Below, piece after piece: positions 19,456 through 32,900 of a DNA stretch of 64,000 bases (position 1 is its first letter; each line of letters begins with the position of its first letter). The stretch comes from Nereocystis luetkeana (taxonomy: Eukaryota; Sar; Phaeophyceae; Laminariales; Laminariaceae), in assembly GCA_031213475.1 (NCBI GenBank), contig JARUPZ010000026.1, forward strand, positions 3,366,823 through 3,430,822. Direction: 5' to 3'. Under the pieces are notes generated by a model, which had not been told where the DNA came from, made no database searches, and saw only the letters and a list, made by a program, of their open reading frames with translations. Position numbers and translations under genes: made by a program.

Positions 19456-22400
19456 TCATGCGCGCATAAAAAAGAGCCGGTGGGTGGAACAAATAGCCCA
19501 TTGGCGAGCGTCAAGTCTTGGTCTTTAGTAAGGCAATTCTGCCCGCATCCCACAGTCACCATGAGCCAAGTCTCTAATCCAGCCCAACATGAAAAACGTT
19601 GAGTGGTGGGGCATGACGCACAACACTCCATACCACCTTGCCCAGCCGACACCTGACCTATACCTAGTATCAGGTACCTGACGGATCAGCAACTTTGTTT
19701 TATCATTTTCATGCAATTTCGTGCCGTATCAATCCCACTGTAATACCCCTCTAAGCTGGGTTCAAAGTAAGCCGACTCGAGTTCGCAGTGTTATTGCCGT
19801 GATCGTTGCTTCGGGCCGCATCCGCACGGGGTAATTACGGGACGACGACAGTAACATTCATAAATGGATCAGTACTTTTGCTTTGCCGCCGATGACGCTC
19901 GAGTCTGAGTACCCTCTTCCAAGTACTCCATTGGTTGGCTTATTCCTGGCATCGTAAGTCTGCATCGAGGGGTCGTGTTGGAATATACCACCGATGCTGA
20001 TGTCTGTGAGTATATTATTGTTCGATGTCGCCTGATATGGGGTATATGGCGACAGCAGTAGGGTTGACAAATACGGGTCACGATACTTATCTACAGTAGG
20101 TATGTAATATGTACCAAGTATAGGGTATCCGGACAAGGTCATGCTATACATAGCGTCACGTCACAGCCTTTTCTCCTACTTTCATCAGGGTGGTCCAGCA
20201 AGTGTTATGGTCTCGTCGCCACTCTTCCAAGGAACCTAGCGCTTCAATACCACCACTACTCTCTCGAGCACTTCGAGCGCATAAGCGCCACGCTCCAACC
20301 ACATACGCACGTACTTATGCACGGTAGTATACCGACCGTCTACTGAAAAAACCCAATACATTCTCCAGGCTTTAGACTGGAGACGCAGAACCCATTTTTT
20401 TCAACGCAAACAAAGAGCGTCCATCGACGTACAGCACAAGTCGGCTTAAAGAGCATGTAGTCTAAATTCCTATCAAAACCGCGTGGCCATCGATGTTTAC
20501 CAATAGTCGGTTGAAACACATGGTTGGCCTTGACCCCTTGTAGAGGGCGAGCTAGACGCGGCCTCGAGTGTCGGCGGTCGCTGGCGTATAGAGCGGGGTT
20601 TGGGAGGAAGGGCTTGGCCGCTTTCATGCCCAGGCGTTGCGTGGGCATGGAGACACGAGGGAAGCATAATTGAGGGGCCATGGGTGGTCTTCAGAGCACC
20701 ACCGATCGACGTGTCCGACATTAGAAGCGTCCTTTTGGTGAGAATAAAGACGCAAGCGGTGGCAACATTTCAAAGCACCCTTGCTTTGGAACAAGCTCGG
20801 TTCGAAGCTCGGGCGCCCGCTTCATCCAGTGGGTGAACGAGCCCTCCACGGGCACCGCGCACCTCACGAGCGGTGACCGACCGGGCTCTCGAAAACAAAA
20901 CGGTACTATCGTATAAAATAGCCTCTAGCAGCCTATGTCAACGTTGACATGGCAATGAGCCGCGAGCCTTACCCAAAATAGGAGACTCTTGACTGTTGTC
21001 TCGCACTGTAAGTCGCATGCCCAAAACCGAGTGCGCACAGTGCCACAGTGTGCGCCCTCACGTGGGTTGTCCTCATATCGTGCGAGCCAACGTCGGTGTA
21101 TGTTGTGATCAGATAAGTGTGTTTGGGTGTCATTGGTCTCGTCCACTAGCTCCTCGTTGTCGCCATTCAGTTGCTTGCATGGCTGTTCCAACGGCCATGG
21201 TCTCCACTATATCGCGGAACTCGTCGCCGGCCGTGGCGGGAAGGGTGTGCGAAATCTAGGGAGGGTTTACTGCAGATTATAGGCCTCGACCTGAACGAAC
21301 AGTGGGAGCCCAAACAATCCAGGTGTCCTCTGCGGTAAGTGGATATCTACTCGCATCGTGTAGGCGCAACATACAGGTTGCGGGAAAGAGATGCACGGCA
21401 CAATAAGGCTGCATGTCTTACGCCTGTACGAGTAACATTTCTTGAGCAAGAGGGTAGATGAGTCAACGAGGGAGAATCCTATCGAGAGTCATTTACAATT
21501 TGCGCGAATCGAAGGCGTTAAGTGACACAACGTGGAGGAGAGTATTTCGGATTCCAACCAACGAGGGCAGGGCACAATCGGGTTTCAAAGACATGCCACG
21601 GTAGAGACGTCGCGGCTCAGAATTCTCTGAGCTCCTCACGTGATGGGGAGCTTAATATCCAACCCGAAACTGAACTTCGAAGAAAGTTTGTTCGCGTAGC
21701 AGCCCGACCAACACCTCGACCATACGCTACATATATTCCCCAAACTAATATAATATTGGACCACAATTTCACTCCGTATGCGCTTTATTTTCGGTCCTTC
21801 GTTCTAATCCGCTCAGTGCCACTGGACCGAGCGGCTGCGGTATATATTCCCCATTTGTTTGTTTTCGCGGGTTAATTTTTTTCGCGGTGATTGGTTTCGC
21901 GCGATCTGCAACCTGTAGCCGTCACCCTCTTTCTTGTTTTCTGTTCCGTCTTCGTGTTTTTCTTTCCCCCTTTCTCCTTATCGTGTTTTCGAGAGTACAC
22001 ACGGCACCATGGATACGTTCCTGGTGTCATTTGGTTGCAAGTGATACGGGACGGTATACCACAGCTCGTTAGTACCGTTTCCCTTACCGAGTGGTATGAT
22101 ACTGCCGCGCGCCCTATATAATGTACATGCTTGTTTTCTCCCATCGATATGCACTTTGCTACTGCCTGCTTTGTGATTCCAGGCAGGGTTTCAGGAAAGT
22201 GACCTAATGTGAGAACATCATCGTCATCATCAAAGAAAGGGAGTCTTTGCTACGCTGCGCCAGCAAAGAATTTTCAAAGATCGGTTTGGCGTGGGGGTAC
22301 AGAATAAAGATGGGCACCGAAAGCGGCGAAAACTAACCGAAAACGGGATAAGGATGCGTTACCAGGTGCCATGAGTGTACTACTCCCAGTTTGAAGTAGT

Positions 22401-22815
22401 ACACGCTTTGCGTAGAGCTTGTAAGCAGCCCGATGATTTCTCCCTCTCGAGATAGATGCACACACGAAAATCGAGGCATGCACGTACAGTACCAGCCCTC
22501 TCACAAGGAACCAGAAATCGGGCTAAGGCTAGCTTTCTAATCCTGGGCGCGCGCTAAAGCACGCTTCTTATGTTGCACTCTCTTATTTCGGTTCCTGAGA
22601 AGACGTTTCCCCTGGAAGTGCGCAATCATCCTTCCGCACGCATGGTTATCGTTTTCTGTTTTTAATCCATGTATTACAGAAGAGGATCATCGCCGACCTC
22701 AAAAGCGGCAAGCAGCTTAAACGCCAGCCCATGCTCTCGCTACAGGATGCACTCCGATGCGGGGCCACACAAAGGAAGTCCAGGAAGCCATCTCCCCGAG
22801 CAATTGTACTGCAAC
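19456..22815. other. Spacer with one dispersed repeat and no recognised gene
   Basis: No gene was recognised on either strand. At 20,560-20,670 the minus strand matches the plus strand at 36,485-36,600 (shared words around CCCTCGTGTCT, GGCATGAAAGCGG and CGCCAGC), a dispersed repeat seen twice. Confidence 0.5.
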
Positions 22816-22819
22816 CGTC

Positions 22820-24600
22820 TAACGCTTATTTGTTAATTGGGCACACGGTTGGCAGGCAAGCCCTGGTACTCGATTGTGCGGTTGACGCCACCGCCACACC
22901 CAAAGCGACGCGTGTGTGCTTGCCCCGAGATTGTCCTTTCGCCCTCTCGACGGGTTCAGCATCGTCGACTCCATCCTCTTCTTCGCTCTTTTCCTCTTCT
23001 TCGTCTGCTTCCTCATCCCCTTCCCCATAACCTCTCCCCTCTTCCTCCTGGCTCTCTTGGTCAGACCCAACGCCGCGAGCAAGGTCCTTCAGCAGCGCCC
23101 AACACCCCTCCTCCGACGAGCCGTCCGCCGAGTACTTGGCCGGCGCCAGCTTCACACTATGTGCATACTGCCGTCGCGGTCGACACAAATTCCGTAATCG
23201 TAGAGGTGGCGGGTGCACGCTCGGGACTGCGGCGTGATGGCCCCCTTGAGCCACCTGATACCCGACCGCAGCATTGTCGGCTGGTTCTTAAGCGCCGCGG
23301 TGAGTGCGGTAGTTGCTGAGCTCACGAGAACGTACCCCCGTAGAGATTTCGAGGGGCAGTGGCTCCTCGCCTTCGGCGAGGGCATCATTGACGATTGGGA
23401 TTGTTCATTCGTTGTTCGTGTCATTGCTGCTCCCACCCCGTTGCTTGTCCAAGTCGTCGTCCTCATCGCTCGAGCCTGGTGGGTGTCGCTCGTCGGCAGG
23501 AGCAGGCGAGGCCGGCAACACATCCTCGGACGGCTCCGGTGTGCTGTCCGTGTCCAGGAAGAAGGTATCCCCCTCCATACCTTCAAGGTTGATGAGATTG
23601 CCTTCGCTTTCGTCTGCGGTGATCGGTTGTTCAGTCGTCTCTGATAGGTGCCTGCGAAATTCGATGCCCTTCTCGATATCAATCTGCTTTGCAGCTTCGC
23701 CGACCGTTGCGTGACCAAAGCCCTACGCTGGGATGCCGCCAGTTTGTTGGACCCCCACAGCTCCACATGATCAGCATCCAGCAGCCACTTGTCGCGGGCC
23801 TTGCCTACGTGAACCTTGAAAAGGTGCCCGTAGACGGCATCTGCAGGCTGGATCTCGTCTGTGCATCCAACGGGCAGAAGCCAGTGCAACCTGTTGCGCT
23901 GATGCATCAACGCGCTCTTGAACTCGTCCTTGGCCTGGCCGTGCCGGTTGTCGGCGAACGCGAACAAGATGAACTGCTCGTCGGACCCTCCGCGAGAAGA
24001 GCCGGCGCCCGATGTACAAAATGACGACCTCTGATACCACTGTGCAGCTCAGCATACAGTACTGTGCTCCAAACGCACCGGCTGGCCCGAGCCTTTGATG
24101 AAGGCGTTCATGACGTGCTGATATCCTGGAGCAGCAGATTTTACCAGGACCCTGGCTTTCTCCTGTCCGCCTCTCGACACCGGACGAAGAGGAGCTGCAG
24201 GAGGCATAAGGCCCCTCTGCGTCCCGGCGACGGATTCTGTCGCGTCCGAGACTCTCCCGCCTCGCTGCACCTGTTCGAGGACCATCCGCAGGCCCTCCAC
24301 GTCCTTGCCTTCGTCAACCGAGCCATCACACCGCACTTTCCAGGGCTGGCTCAGATTCTCGAAGACATGTCCTGTGACCAAACCCTGTTTGGATTTAGCT
24401 TTCACGAGCTGAAACTGGTCGGTGGTCTACGCACCGGTACGCTCCTGGCTAGCCAGCCTGGTCTTATCGAGGACTGCGGGCGCAGCGTCCATGAGAACGC
24501 ATGGTTAATTGTACAACAGGGAGTCGTCTGCCGCCGCGTTGAGCGGGTTCCCACTGAGGTTCCACGTCAAGTTTTTAGGGGTCCGGGGACGATGATGATC
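22820..24600 (-). mobile_element. Decayed pogo-like (DDE_1) DNA transposon
   Basis: Reading leftwards, 23,967-23,640 encodes MFAFADNRHGQAKDEFKSAL, then LPVGCTDEIQPADAVYGHLF, KVHVGKARDKWL and WGSNKLAASQRRALVTQ. This is the end of a DDE_1-type transposase: a D in FADN, then the third acidic residue in the TDEIQP(A/V)DA block. Upstream (24,405-24,049) a frame with QEKARVLVKSAAPGYQ probably belongs to the same gene, and downstream (23,254-22,830) an acidic tail rich in Glu and Asp follows in another frame. At least two frameshifts and internal stops are present, so the copy is dead. The TIRs were not located. Confidence 0.75.
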
Positions 24601-24769
24601 CATAGTTTTATAGTTATGAAAAAGGTAGAACATTTAGAAAATAGGAGGATTTTTTTCACATAATTTTTACCGACGCACGAGCACGAAGTACGGTACTGCT
24701 ACTGTCAAACGTCAGCTGCTATCGAGCCGTCTGGTGGCACTTGTACTATGTGTGTATAGGCCCACAGGA

Positions 24770-26815
24770 AGGAGTCAACTTTTCTTGAGCCCACCATGAG
24801 GCCACCATGGTGTCACCTTGGGCCCACCATGGACCCACCATGGATCCACCATGGAGACACGGTGACACCAGGAGAGCACCACGTAGACGCCCTGGGCTCA
24901 CCACGGGGCCACAACGAACCCACCATAGACCACCATGGGCCCACCACGGATTTACCCGAGACACCATGGGGGAGCCATGGAGACGTCATAGCGGCACCGT
25001 GGGACTACCATGGCGCTGTGGAGATGCCATGGAGACACCATGGAGACACCACGGATCTACCCAAGATAACACCACGGATCTAGCCGAGATACCATGGGGG
25101 TATCATGGACCCACTATGATGCCACCATGACCGCACCATGGACCCACAGACGCAATATGGATGCACCATAGGCTCACCATCGACCCACCACAGGCCCACC
25201 ATGGATCCACCATGAGGCCACGGTGACCCCACCTCGGATCTACCCGCGCCACCACGGGAGCGCCATGGGAACACATTCGGGGCACCACGGACACACCACG
25301 GTGGCGTCATGGAGACTCCATAGGGGCACCATGAAGACACCACGGGTCTACCCGAAACACCATGGGGGAGTCATGGACCCACCATGGGGCCCACCATGGG
25401 CCCGTCACGGATCTCCCTGAGACTCCATGGGGGCGCCATGAAGACGCCACAAGGGCAGCATGGACCCACCATGGTGGCGTCATTAAGATACCATGGGGGC
25501 ACCAAGGAGACACCACGAATCAACCGGAGACACTATGGGGGCGTCGTGGACCCACCATTGTGCCACCGCGGACCCACCATGAACTAACCATGGGGCCGCC
25601 ATGGGTCCACCATAGACCCACCATGGGGCTGTTGTGGGATTACTCGAGACACCATGGGGGCGGTGTGAAGGCGCCATGTTGGCACCATGAGCCCGCCATG
25701 GTGGCGCCATCGAAAAGCTATGGGGTCACTATAGAAACACCGTGGATCTACCCGAGACACCATGGGGGCATCATGGAGAGCCCATTGTGACGCCATGGAG
25801 GCAACATGGAGATACCATGGAGATACTCGAGACACCATGGGGACGTCATGGACACTAGGAGCCCTCATGGTCCCACCATGGACCCACCATAGACCCACCA
25901 TGGAGAAACAATGACACCATGGGGGCACCACGTAGACGCCATGGGCCCCCCATGGACCCCCCATGGACCCCCCATGGACCCACCATGGCCCACCATGGAC
26001 CCACCACGGGCCAACCATGGACCCACCACGGGCCAACCATGGACCCACCATGGTGACACCATGGGGCCACCAAGGATTACCAGAGACACCATGGGGGCGC
26101 CATGGCGCCTAGAAGACGCCATGGGAACACCATGGGTTTACTATGGTGGCGCTACGAAGATGACCATGGAGACATCATAGGTCTATCGGAGACACACCAT
26201 ATTGCTTCGGGCAAATCATGGAGGCGCCATGGGGCGCCATGAAGCACCCACGGGGGGCCCACGGTGCTTGGCGCCCACCATAGGGGCGCAATGGGCGAGC
26301 CATGGGGACACCACGGGGGCGCCATGGAGACATCACGGGGGCACCGACGCGTTCTACGATAGAGGTAGCACATTTCCGCTAAAACGGTGTCGGGGCCCCT
26401 TAACCCAAAATCGTCGGAATGCCAATCTTGACTCGAAAATGACGTTTTTGTACACTTGGGGCCATGGGACTACTCATCGGAGTGCAAATAGATTTTTTCT
26501 GAGGTCGGTTTTCGGGCGAGGTATCGAGCTCTTCAAGTGAGGAGCCTCAGAAAAATCAGGGTGAACTTCTATCGCGGAACGTGTCCGCCATGAAAACACC
26601 CTAGGGGCGTCACAGACCAACCTGAGACACCATCGGGACGTCAATAAAGCCGCCATGAAGCTACCACGATGCATCTATGGACACACCATGGAGACACCTC
26701 TGTCACACCATGAACGCGCCATCCAAACACCATGACTCTTTGAATCCACCTTGAAGGCAACATGGGCACGCTATGGAGACACCATGGGGGGACCATGACG
26801 CCTCCTTGGTGGGGC
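24770..26815 (+). repeat. 11 bp satellite array, forward orientation (CCATGGNNNCA)n
   Basis: CCATGG recurs with an 11 bp step over about 2 kb, with units such as CCATGGAGACA, CCATGGACCCA and CCATGGGGGCG and many point variants. There are few stops in any frame because the period is not a multiple of three, so long His/Pro/Trp-rich frames on both strands are artefacts. A family B MITE interrupts the array at 26,347-26,583. Confidence 0.95.
26347..26583 (+). repeat. Family B MITE inserted in the satellite
   Basis: It starts ACGCGTTCTACGATAGAGGT and ends ACTTCTATCGCGGAACGTGT; the two ends are inverted repeats of about 22 bp. The 11 bp satellite flanks both sides, so the element moved in after the array formed. 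Confidence 0.9.
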
Positions 26816-28440
26816 CGAACCACCATACAGTAGTGTCTCCATGGGACCCCCGTGGTGTCCCCATAGCGCGCCCATGGTACCTCCATGGTGAATCCCAAGC
26901 GCCACAATATCTCAATGGCGCTCCCATGGCACCTCCATGGTGGGTCCATGGTACCTCCATGATGGGTCCTAAACGCCACGGTGTCTTCGTGACCCCCATA
27001 ACACCTTCATGATGGACCTGAAGCACCATGGAGTGGCCATGTGGTGTCTACATGGCGCCCCCATGGCGCCTGCATGGTGGGCCATGGTTCGTTCGTCGTG
27101 GGGTTAAAGCGCCATGGTGTCTCCATGGCGCCCCCATGGCGCCTACATGGTGGGCCCGAAGCACCATGGCCCCGTCGTGGTGTCTCCATGGCGTGCTCAT
27201 GGCGGCGCCATGGTGCCTCTATAGTGGCCCCATGGACTCCCCATAAACGCACCATGGCGACTCCATCGTGACTTCATGGCGACTCAATGGTCTCGCCGTG
27301 GTAGATCCAGTCCTCCACGATCCCACCATGCTGTCTCCATGCCGTGCTCATGATGGCTTCATAGTTTCTCCATAGTGGCTCCCTAGACTCGCCATGAACG
27401 CGCCTTGGTGACCCCATGGCGACTCCATAGCGACATCAATGGCGACTCCATGGTGTCGCATTGGCGGCTTCAGTCCTTCATGGTCTCCCTATGGTGTCTC
27501 CACGGCGTGCTCATCTTGGCTCCATGGTGGCTCCATAGACTTTCCAGGTAGTCACGACCGCGACTACACGGCGACGGCATGATGGCTGCATCATGGGGGC
27601 TCGAGAGTGTCGACATGGTGGCTCCAGTTCGTCATGAAAGGTCCGGGATTTTTCTGTAGGGCCTCCATGGTTGAATCCATGGTGGGCCCATGGCGTAACT
27701 ATGGTGGGTTCTAAGCCCCACGATGTCTCCTTGGCGTCCCCATGGCACGTTTCTGGTGGGCCCGAAGCACCATGATGTGACCAGTGTGTCTCCATGGCGT
27801 GGACATGGTAAACCTAAACCACCATGGTGTCTACATGGCGCCCCCATGGCGTCTCCACGGTGGGCCCGAGCACCATGGTATCGCCATGGTGGCTCCACTC
27901 CCTCACGATCCGGCCATGGTGTCTTCATTGAGTGTTCATGGTGGTTCTATGGTGGGTCCATAGACTCGCCACGAACGCGAGATAGCGATTCCATAGCGAC
28001 CCCATGGTCCCACCATGGTGTCTCCATGGCGCGTTCATGATGGCTTTATGGTGGTTCCATGGACTCGCCATCTAGTCATCTTATTGACTCCATCGTGACA
28101 CCATGGTGGACCACTCCATGACCACTCCATGGTGTCGCCATCGTGGCTCCAGTTCTCCACGGAGGGTTCATGGTGTGTGTATGGGGCCTCCATCGTGACT
28201 TCATGGGGATGGTGGGTTGGGGGCGTCTCCGTGGCGCCCAATTCCGTCCCGTCTCCATGGTGCCGCCATGGTATCTTCATGGTGGCTCTATGGGCCCACC
28301 ATGGTGATTCCATGGCGACTCTAAGATGATGCCATGGTGGCTCCATGGCCACTTCATGGTGTCGCCATGGCGACCCCAGTGCGACTCCACGAGGCCTCCA
28401 TGGTGTCGCCATGGTGCCTCTCTGATGAGACTATGCGGTT
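26816..28440 (-). repeat. 11 bp satellite array, reverse orientation (TGNNNCCATGG)n
   Basis: It has the same 11 bp unit as the preceding array, but read on the other strand: CCATGGTGTCT, CCATGGCGCCC, CCATGGTGGCT. The orientation switch falls near 26,815, between ACCATGACGCC and GTGTCTCCATGG. With the forward half it forms an imperfect palindrome of about 3.7 kb. Confidence 0.93.
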
Positions 28441-28679
28441 GCTGCAAAACCACCATGGCTTTACAACAAGTGTGCGCAAAAATCAAGTAAGTAATGAAGA
28501 ACGTCGCGGAAAACCGAGCCGGTACAATTTACGAAGTATGCCATGTATACGACTATATGTAACTACGTGACAGGAACATCGAGGCCCGCGAACACGAGCA
28601 TGAGAGAGACGTGCGCCGAGCCGGGGGTGTTGCAGAGGTATGGGGCGTCGCCCTTTTTTCCCCACCCGCCTTCTAGGTG

Positions 28680-29265
28680 TACCTTCCCACGGCAGATGGG
28701 AGAGGAAGGGGGTGCACTCGTTATCATGCATAGCCGTAGTCGTATAACCATAGACCCTCGCATGCCTACAGTGCCGGACGGAGCACGTCGGGTTTTCACT
28801 GACCAGACAGACATTGCTTGTACCAAGCGCGAAGCGACGTGAGGAGTTGGGTGCTTCGCATGAAGGGTGAGCTGCATCCTACTCAGAACCGCTTTTATGG
28901 CGGAGTTTCTCGCATATGGATGACAGCGTCAATAAATTGATATATTATCTGGTGGGGCCAATTCCAGAGACAGCAATGGGTGTACTATTTATCTGCCTCG
29001 TGGGTGCCTTACCATATACACACTACGTGATACAATCATCCCCCTTGTGCGGAGTTGACGTTCTCCATGCACAAAAATGATCTAACTGGGTCGCCCGCCG
29101 TGGTGATCACCATTGACAAAGAAAAGAAGAAAAACGGTACCCTGGTTGTCTAGCTCACGCAGTGAGAGGCGTGTTTTACAGCGTCGTCGCCAACCGACCC
29201 AACCCAACCGATACTATATATACCAAGCATATAATATAGGGGACGGGGGATGCGGTAACACAAAC
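28680..29265 (+). repeat. Left arm of a large fold-back region
   Basis: It is the imperfect reverse complement of 32,330-32,900. Matching blocks include the stretch around GGGTTTTCACTGACCAGACA (28,790-28,809; partner near 32,770), ATTCCAGAGACAGCAATGG (28,961-28,979; partner near 32,600) and GGTACCCTGGTTGTCTAGCT (29,136-29,155; partner near 32,425). Confidence 0.8.
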
Positions 29266-32200
29266 ATACAACTAATGTCATCCCGAGCGGGGTTTTCGCC
29301 GACTGCTTGTAGCGGTCCAATCCCGAAACAATGGTTTAGACGGCCGCTTTTTGTGGTGGTTTGGTTGCTGCAGTAGTTGGGAAAAACCCTAATCACCCAG
29401 CAATCGCTTGATGGGTTCCCCATGTGAGCGGCCCGTTCCCTATGCGAGCGGTCCGTTTACGGCGAAAAGCAAACCCAGAAACCACGCGCGCGCATCACAC
29501 AGCAGTGCAGGTACAGGATCCCTGCCGCAATAGAAAAAATACTAAATTCGGGGGCCGTTGTGCTGAAGTCATTGTAGAACGCACCCATTCTCCAGCCTGG
29601 ACCATCTCTCCCGTTTCTCAATATTATTAGAGGTCCTGTGCTGTAGCGGTGGTCGATAAGCGGGCGGTGTCATCACAACAGCAGGAGGATCGTTACAAGA
29701 GAGAAAGTGATCGAATCGGTTGGCTATCGTGGTCGGTCCTTGATAAGAATGGACGCCAAACACACCCGGAGGGGCGTCGGATGGGCGATGATGACACAGT
29801 ATCGTAGCGGTCGGGAAAGAGGGGATTTCTATCCGACCGTTTGGCACACGCATGCGACTCCCCGAGATGAGCGGGTTTGTATGGGTTTCACGCAAACGGA
29901 GGGCGGGGGTTTCAATTGCGTGGCGCGACCGGTCGGTAGGTCGACCGACCTTCTGGGAGGGAGGCGTGCATGTTCACGTAAAAAGGAGAAATAGCGGCCA
30001 TTTTCGCCCCCCGCCCCTTTGCTTCTCTAGTTAGGTGTACGGAAGAACGTGTAACCACATGGGGGGATCGGGGAAGAATAACTTCTTCCCCGCCCTTGCG
30101 AACGAGTAAAGCTCAGCCATCGTGCGTGCAAGTGCTTTGTACTCGTATTTTATATATTCGTATTGTTTCCTGAGGTATTCTTCTACTCCAGAGTTTTTGG
30201 AGTTAGTCCTGTGACCACGGACTTGATTTCTGGCGGTGAGTAAACCTGAGAAGAACAAAACTAAAGCAACTGTTTGGGGACGACTTATAGCAGTTCCTGG
30301 TCATACCATTGTCCATGGTCGCAGGACAGGCAGCAACGTTTTCAAAGGAGAACGATAGAGCTATACATACTCAAATACGAAAACCGCAAGACACACCCTG
30401 TGGTATGGCATGTAAGCCGAATACACTACGTTTATTAAACCAGACACTGCCTCACACAACAGCGAACTGAAAACGAGTGAAAACGGCTACGTATCGAATC
30501 ACTGTGGTATGTTACGTAAGCCGACTACACTACGTGTATTCGAAGAAAACGAGAAACTGCCTCATACAACCGAGAACTTGAAACAAGGGAAAACGGTCAC
30601 GTATCCAATCCCTTTGGTTCTTCAGATAGGTTGAGTACGATTGCAGTAAGCGCGAGCATACGTTGTTGGGTACCTGACGCAGGCTCCCATAGCATATATC
30701 CGGCACCGAATGGTTCAACTTGGACTGTAGCCGTCCCACTGGAAGGAGCAATGCCTCGAGCCTCTCTCCCCGCGACGGCTTAGCGAGCAGAGCCATACAA
30801 GGTACCAACGGAGGGAGTGGAGTATACCGCCACCCCTCACCGGCAACCATAACAACCTCCTGACTTCCCTACAAGGTCAAGAAAACGGTAGTATTTTATT
30901 TTAAATACAGGGGAAAATATGAAGACACAAACAACGCACCATGTACTTCGGAATATCAAATTAGTGTCTAAAGACACTAACACGGAAACTTAGGACGAAC
31001 CTACTGGTATTTATTTACCCTACGCACCAAGATGAGACGGAGACAGAAAATAAGTACATCGAACGCGCCGGAGAGAAACATGTACATGTAATACAGCAGA
31101 AACACACGCAGATTTACCGCAAACAAAAACCACGGAACACACGAAACGCAAGCAAAAGCGAGGAACCCCAAGGTACTCTACGTTGGACAGGCAGAACGAC
31201 CGTGAACGTCGCCACGGAACGCACAAAACATAAGCAAGCCAGGAGCCCCAAACCGGTCTGCGTTGACTGCTGGTCATAGCCGGGCGAAGCAAATATCATC
31301 TCGATGTGTACCAGGTCCAGAGGTGGTCTTCGTTTTCACAGGATAACCCAAAGCAGTCCACAACGGTGGCCATACCTGCTCTCTCGCCGGGCTCCTACGA
31401 TTGGTGACTGGCAAAAGCGCTCTAAAGCATACACGCCCCGGCGCATCACACCTAACGATTCAACGTCGAACACTCCTTCAGGGCGGAAAGATCCCTCGCA
31501 AAACTCCCCCCCCCTCTACGCCAAAGCAAACAGGAGTCTGCCCGTGAATTTCAGGAACGCTTAGGCATTCATGTGTAGTGTATGTCCTGTAGTTACGGAG
31601 ATTGTGGTATATTAACGTACTGTAGTGACTACAGCAACCAACCGAGCTACCCCCTCTTCCAACGCTAGCCGGCAATATTTTATATTTATTTGCTACAACG
31701 CGGTGCGGCGACCGGGGTTTTGGTTGCGACGCAAAAGAGCTGCGGAGCTCGCGGGTCAAGAGGTGCACCAGCCAAAAAAGGTGGCAGCATTTGACCACAG
31801 CAGCAACTAAGCAACGAACACACACCGACCCTGCAAGAAGAAGAAAGACGCACCCGCAGAATCTACAACAAACATGTAAAACGGGTCGCACCCATTATGA
31901 ACACCACTGGGATCCAGACTAAAACACAAACAGGTTGAACGTTCGTGAAGCGAAGCCCTAACGACGAGCAGCAGCAGCAGCGACGGAAATACCTATTATT
32001 GTAGGGGCACGCGGAATGACCGCGCACCAACGAACGGAAAATGGAGAATGTATCTAGAACTAGAAACGGATGAAAAAAAGCGCAATGAAGAAACTTAAAG
32101 AATTGGCTCCATCGCTGCAGACCATTTGACCAGGCGAGTCACACCTCTTATTCATGGCGGCCAGATGCAACCACCAGCCTCCTTCGGCAGGGACAGCACC

Positions 32201-32329
32201 ATACGACGATCGTGGCCGCACCCTTAGTCCCCCTCCCACCACCCCTACCCCCGACTTGGCGTCGATACTCGATGTCACGGTTAGGGGCGAGTGTCTCTCG
32301 CTTCCGCCATACCCCCTCCCCCCCCTCCC
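29266..32329. other. Interior of the fold-back region, no gene recognised
   Basis: Three kb without a recognised coding region. It contains a family J segment (29,575-29,640), a 104 bp tandem duplication (30,399-30,615, word GTGGTATG..(A)CGTAAGCCGA) and a duplication of about 67 bp (31,133-31,270, words ACGGAACRCAC and AGGARCCCCAA). If the region is a transposon, its own transposase is lost or was never present. Confidence 0.5.
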
Positions 32330-32900
32330 CCCCTCCCCCCCTCCCCCCCCTATTTTATATAGGTTGGGTTGGCGTCGGTTGGCAGCGACACTGTAAAACA
32401 TGCCGCTCACTACGTGAGCTAGACAACCAGGGTACCGTTTTCTTTCTTTTTTTTCTTGGCGGTCGCCCACAGCTGGTTGTCGAGTTAGATCATTTATGCG
32501 AGGGGAAGAACCTTTACTCCGCACAAGTAAGTGGGAATGATCGTATCCCGTAGCGTTCAAGGTAAGGCACCCAAGAGGCAGTTACATAGTACTTCCATTG
32601 CTGTCTCTGGAATTGCCTACACCGGAAATTAAATTAACTAATTGAAGCTGTCATCCATATGCAAGTCCGCCTCACAAGCGGTTCTTAGTACGATGTGACC
32701 CACCCTTCATGCGACTCGCCGGACACCTCACGTTTCGCGTCGCGCTTGTGGTGCAAGCAATGTCTGCCTGGTCGGTGAAAACCCGACATGTCCCGTCCCG
32801 GCATTGTAGGGATGCGAGGGTCTATGTGGTCATACGACTACGGCCATGCATGAGATCGAGTACATCTCTCCTATCGAGTACACCCCCCCTCTCCTCGCCC
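32330..32900 (-). repeat. Right arm of the large fold-back region
   Basis: See the left arm. The word GAGGGTCTATGTGGTCATAC and the CATGCATGA stretch at 32,815-32,855 also occur at 54,355-54,400 and, in reverse, at 47,808-47,850, so the arms contain a dispersed repeat (family H). Confidence 0.8.

Noticed and set aside
24064-24663. Plus-strand frame of 199 codons
   Set aside because: It is antisense to the decayed pogo-like transposase region, with no domain of its own.
24746-28412. Many overlapping open frames rich in His, Pro, Trp, Gly and Thr on both strands
   Set aside because: They follow from the 11 bp CCATGG satellite, which has few stops in any frame. There are no domains and no splice or start support.
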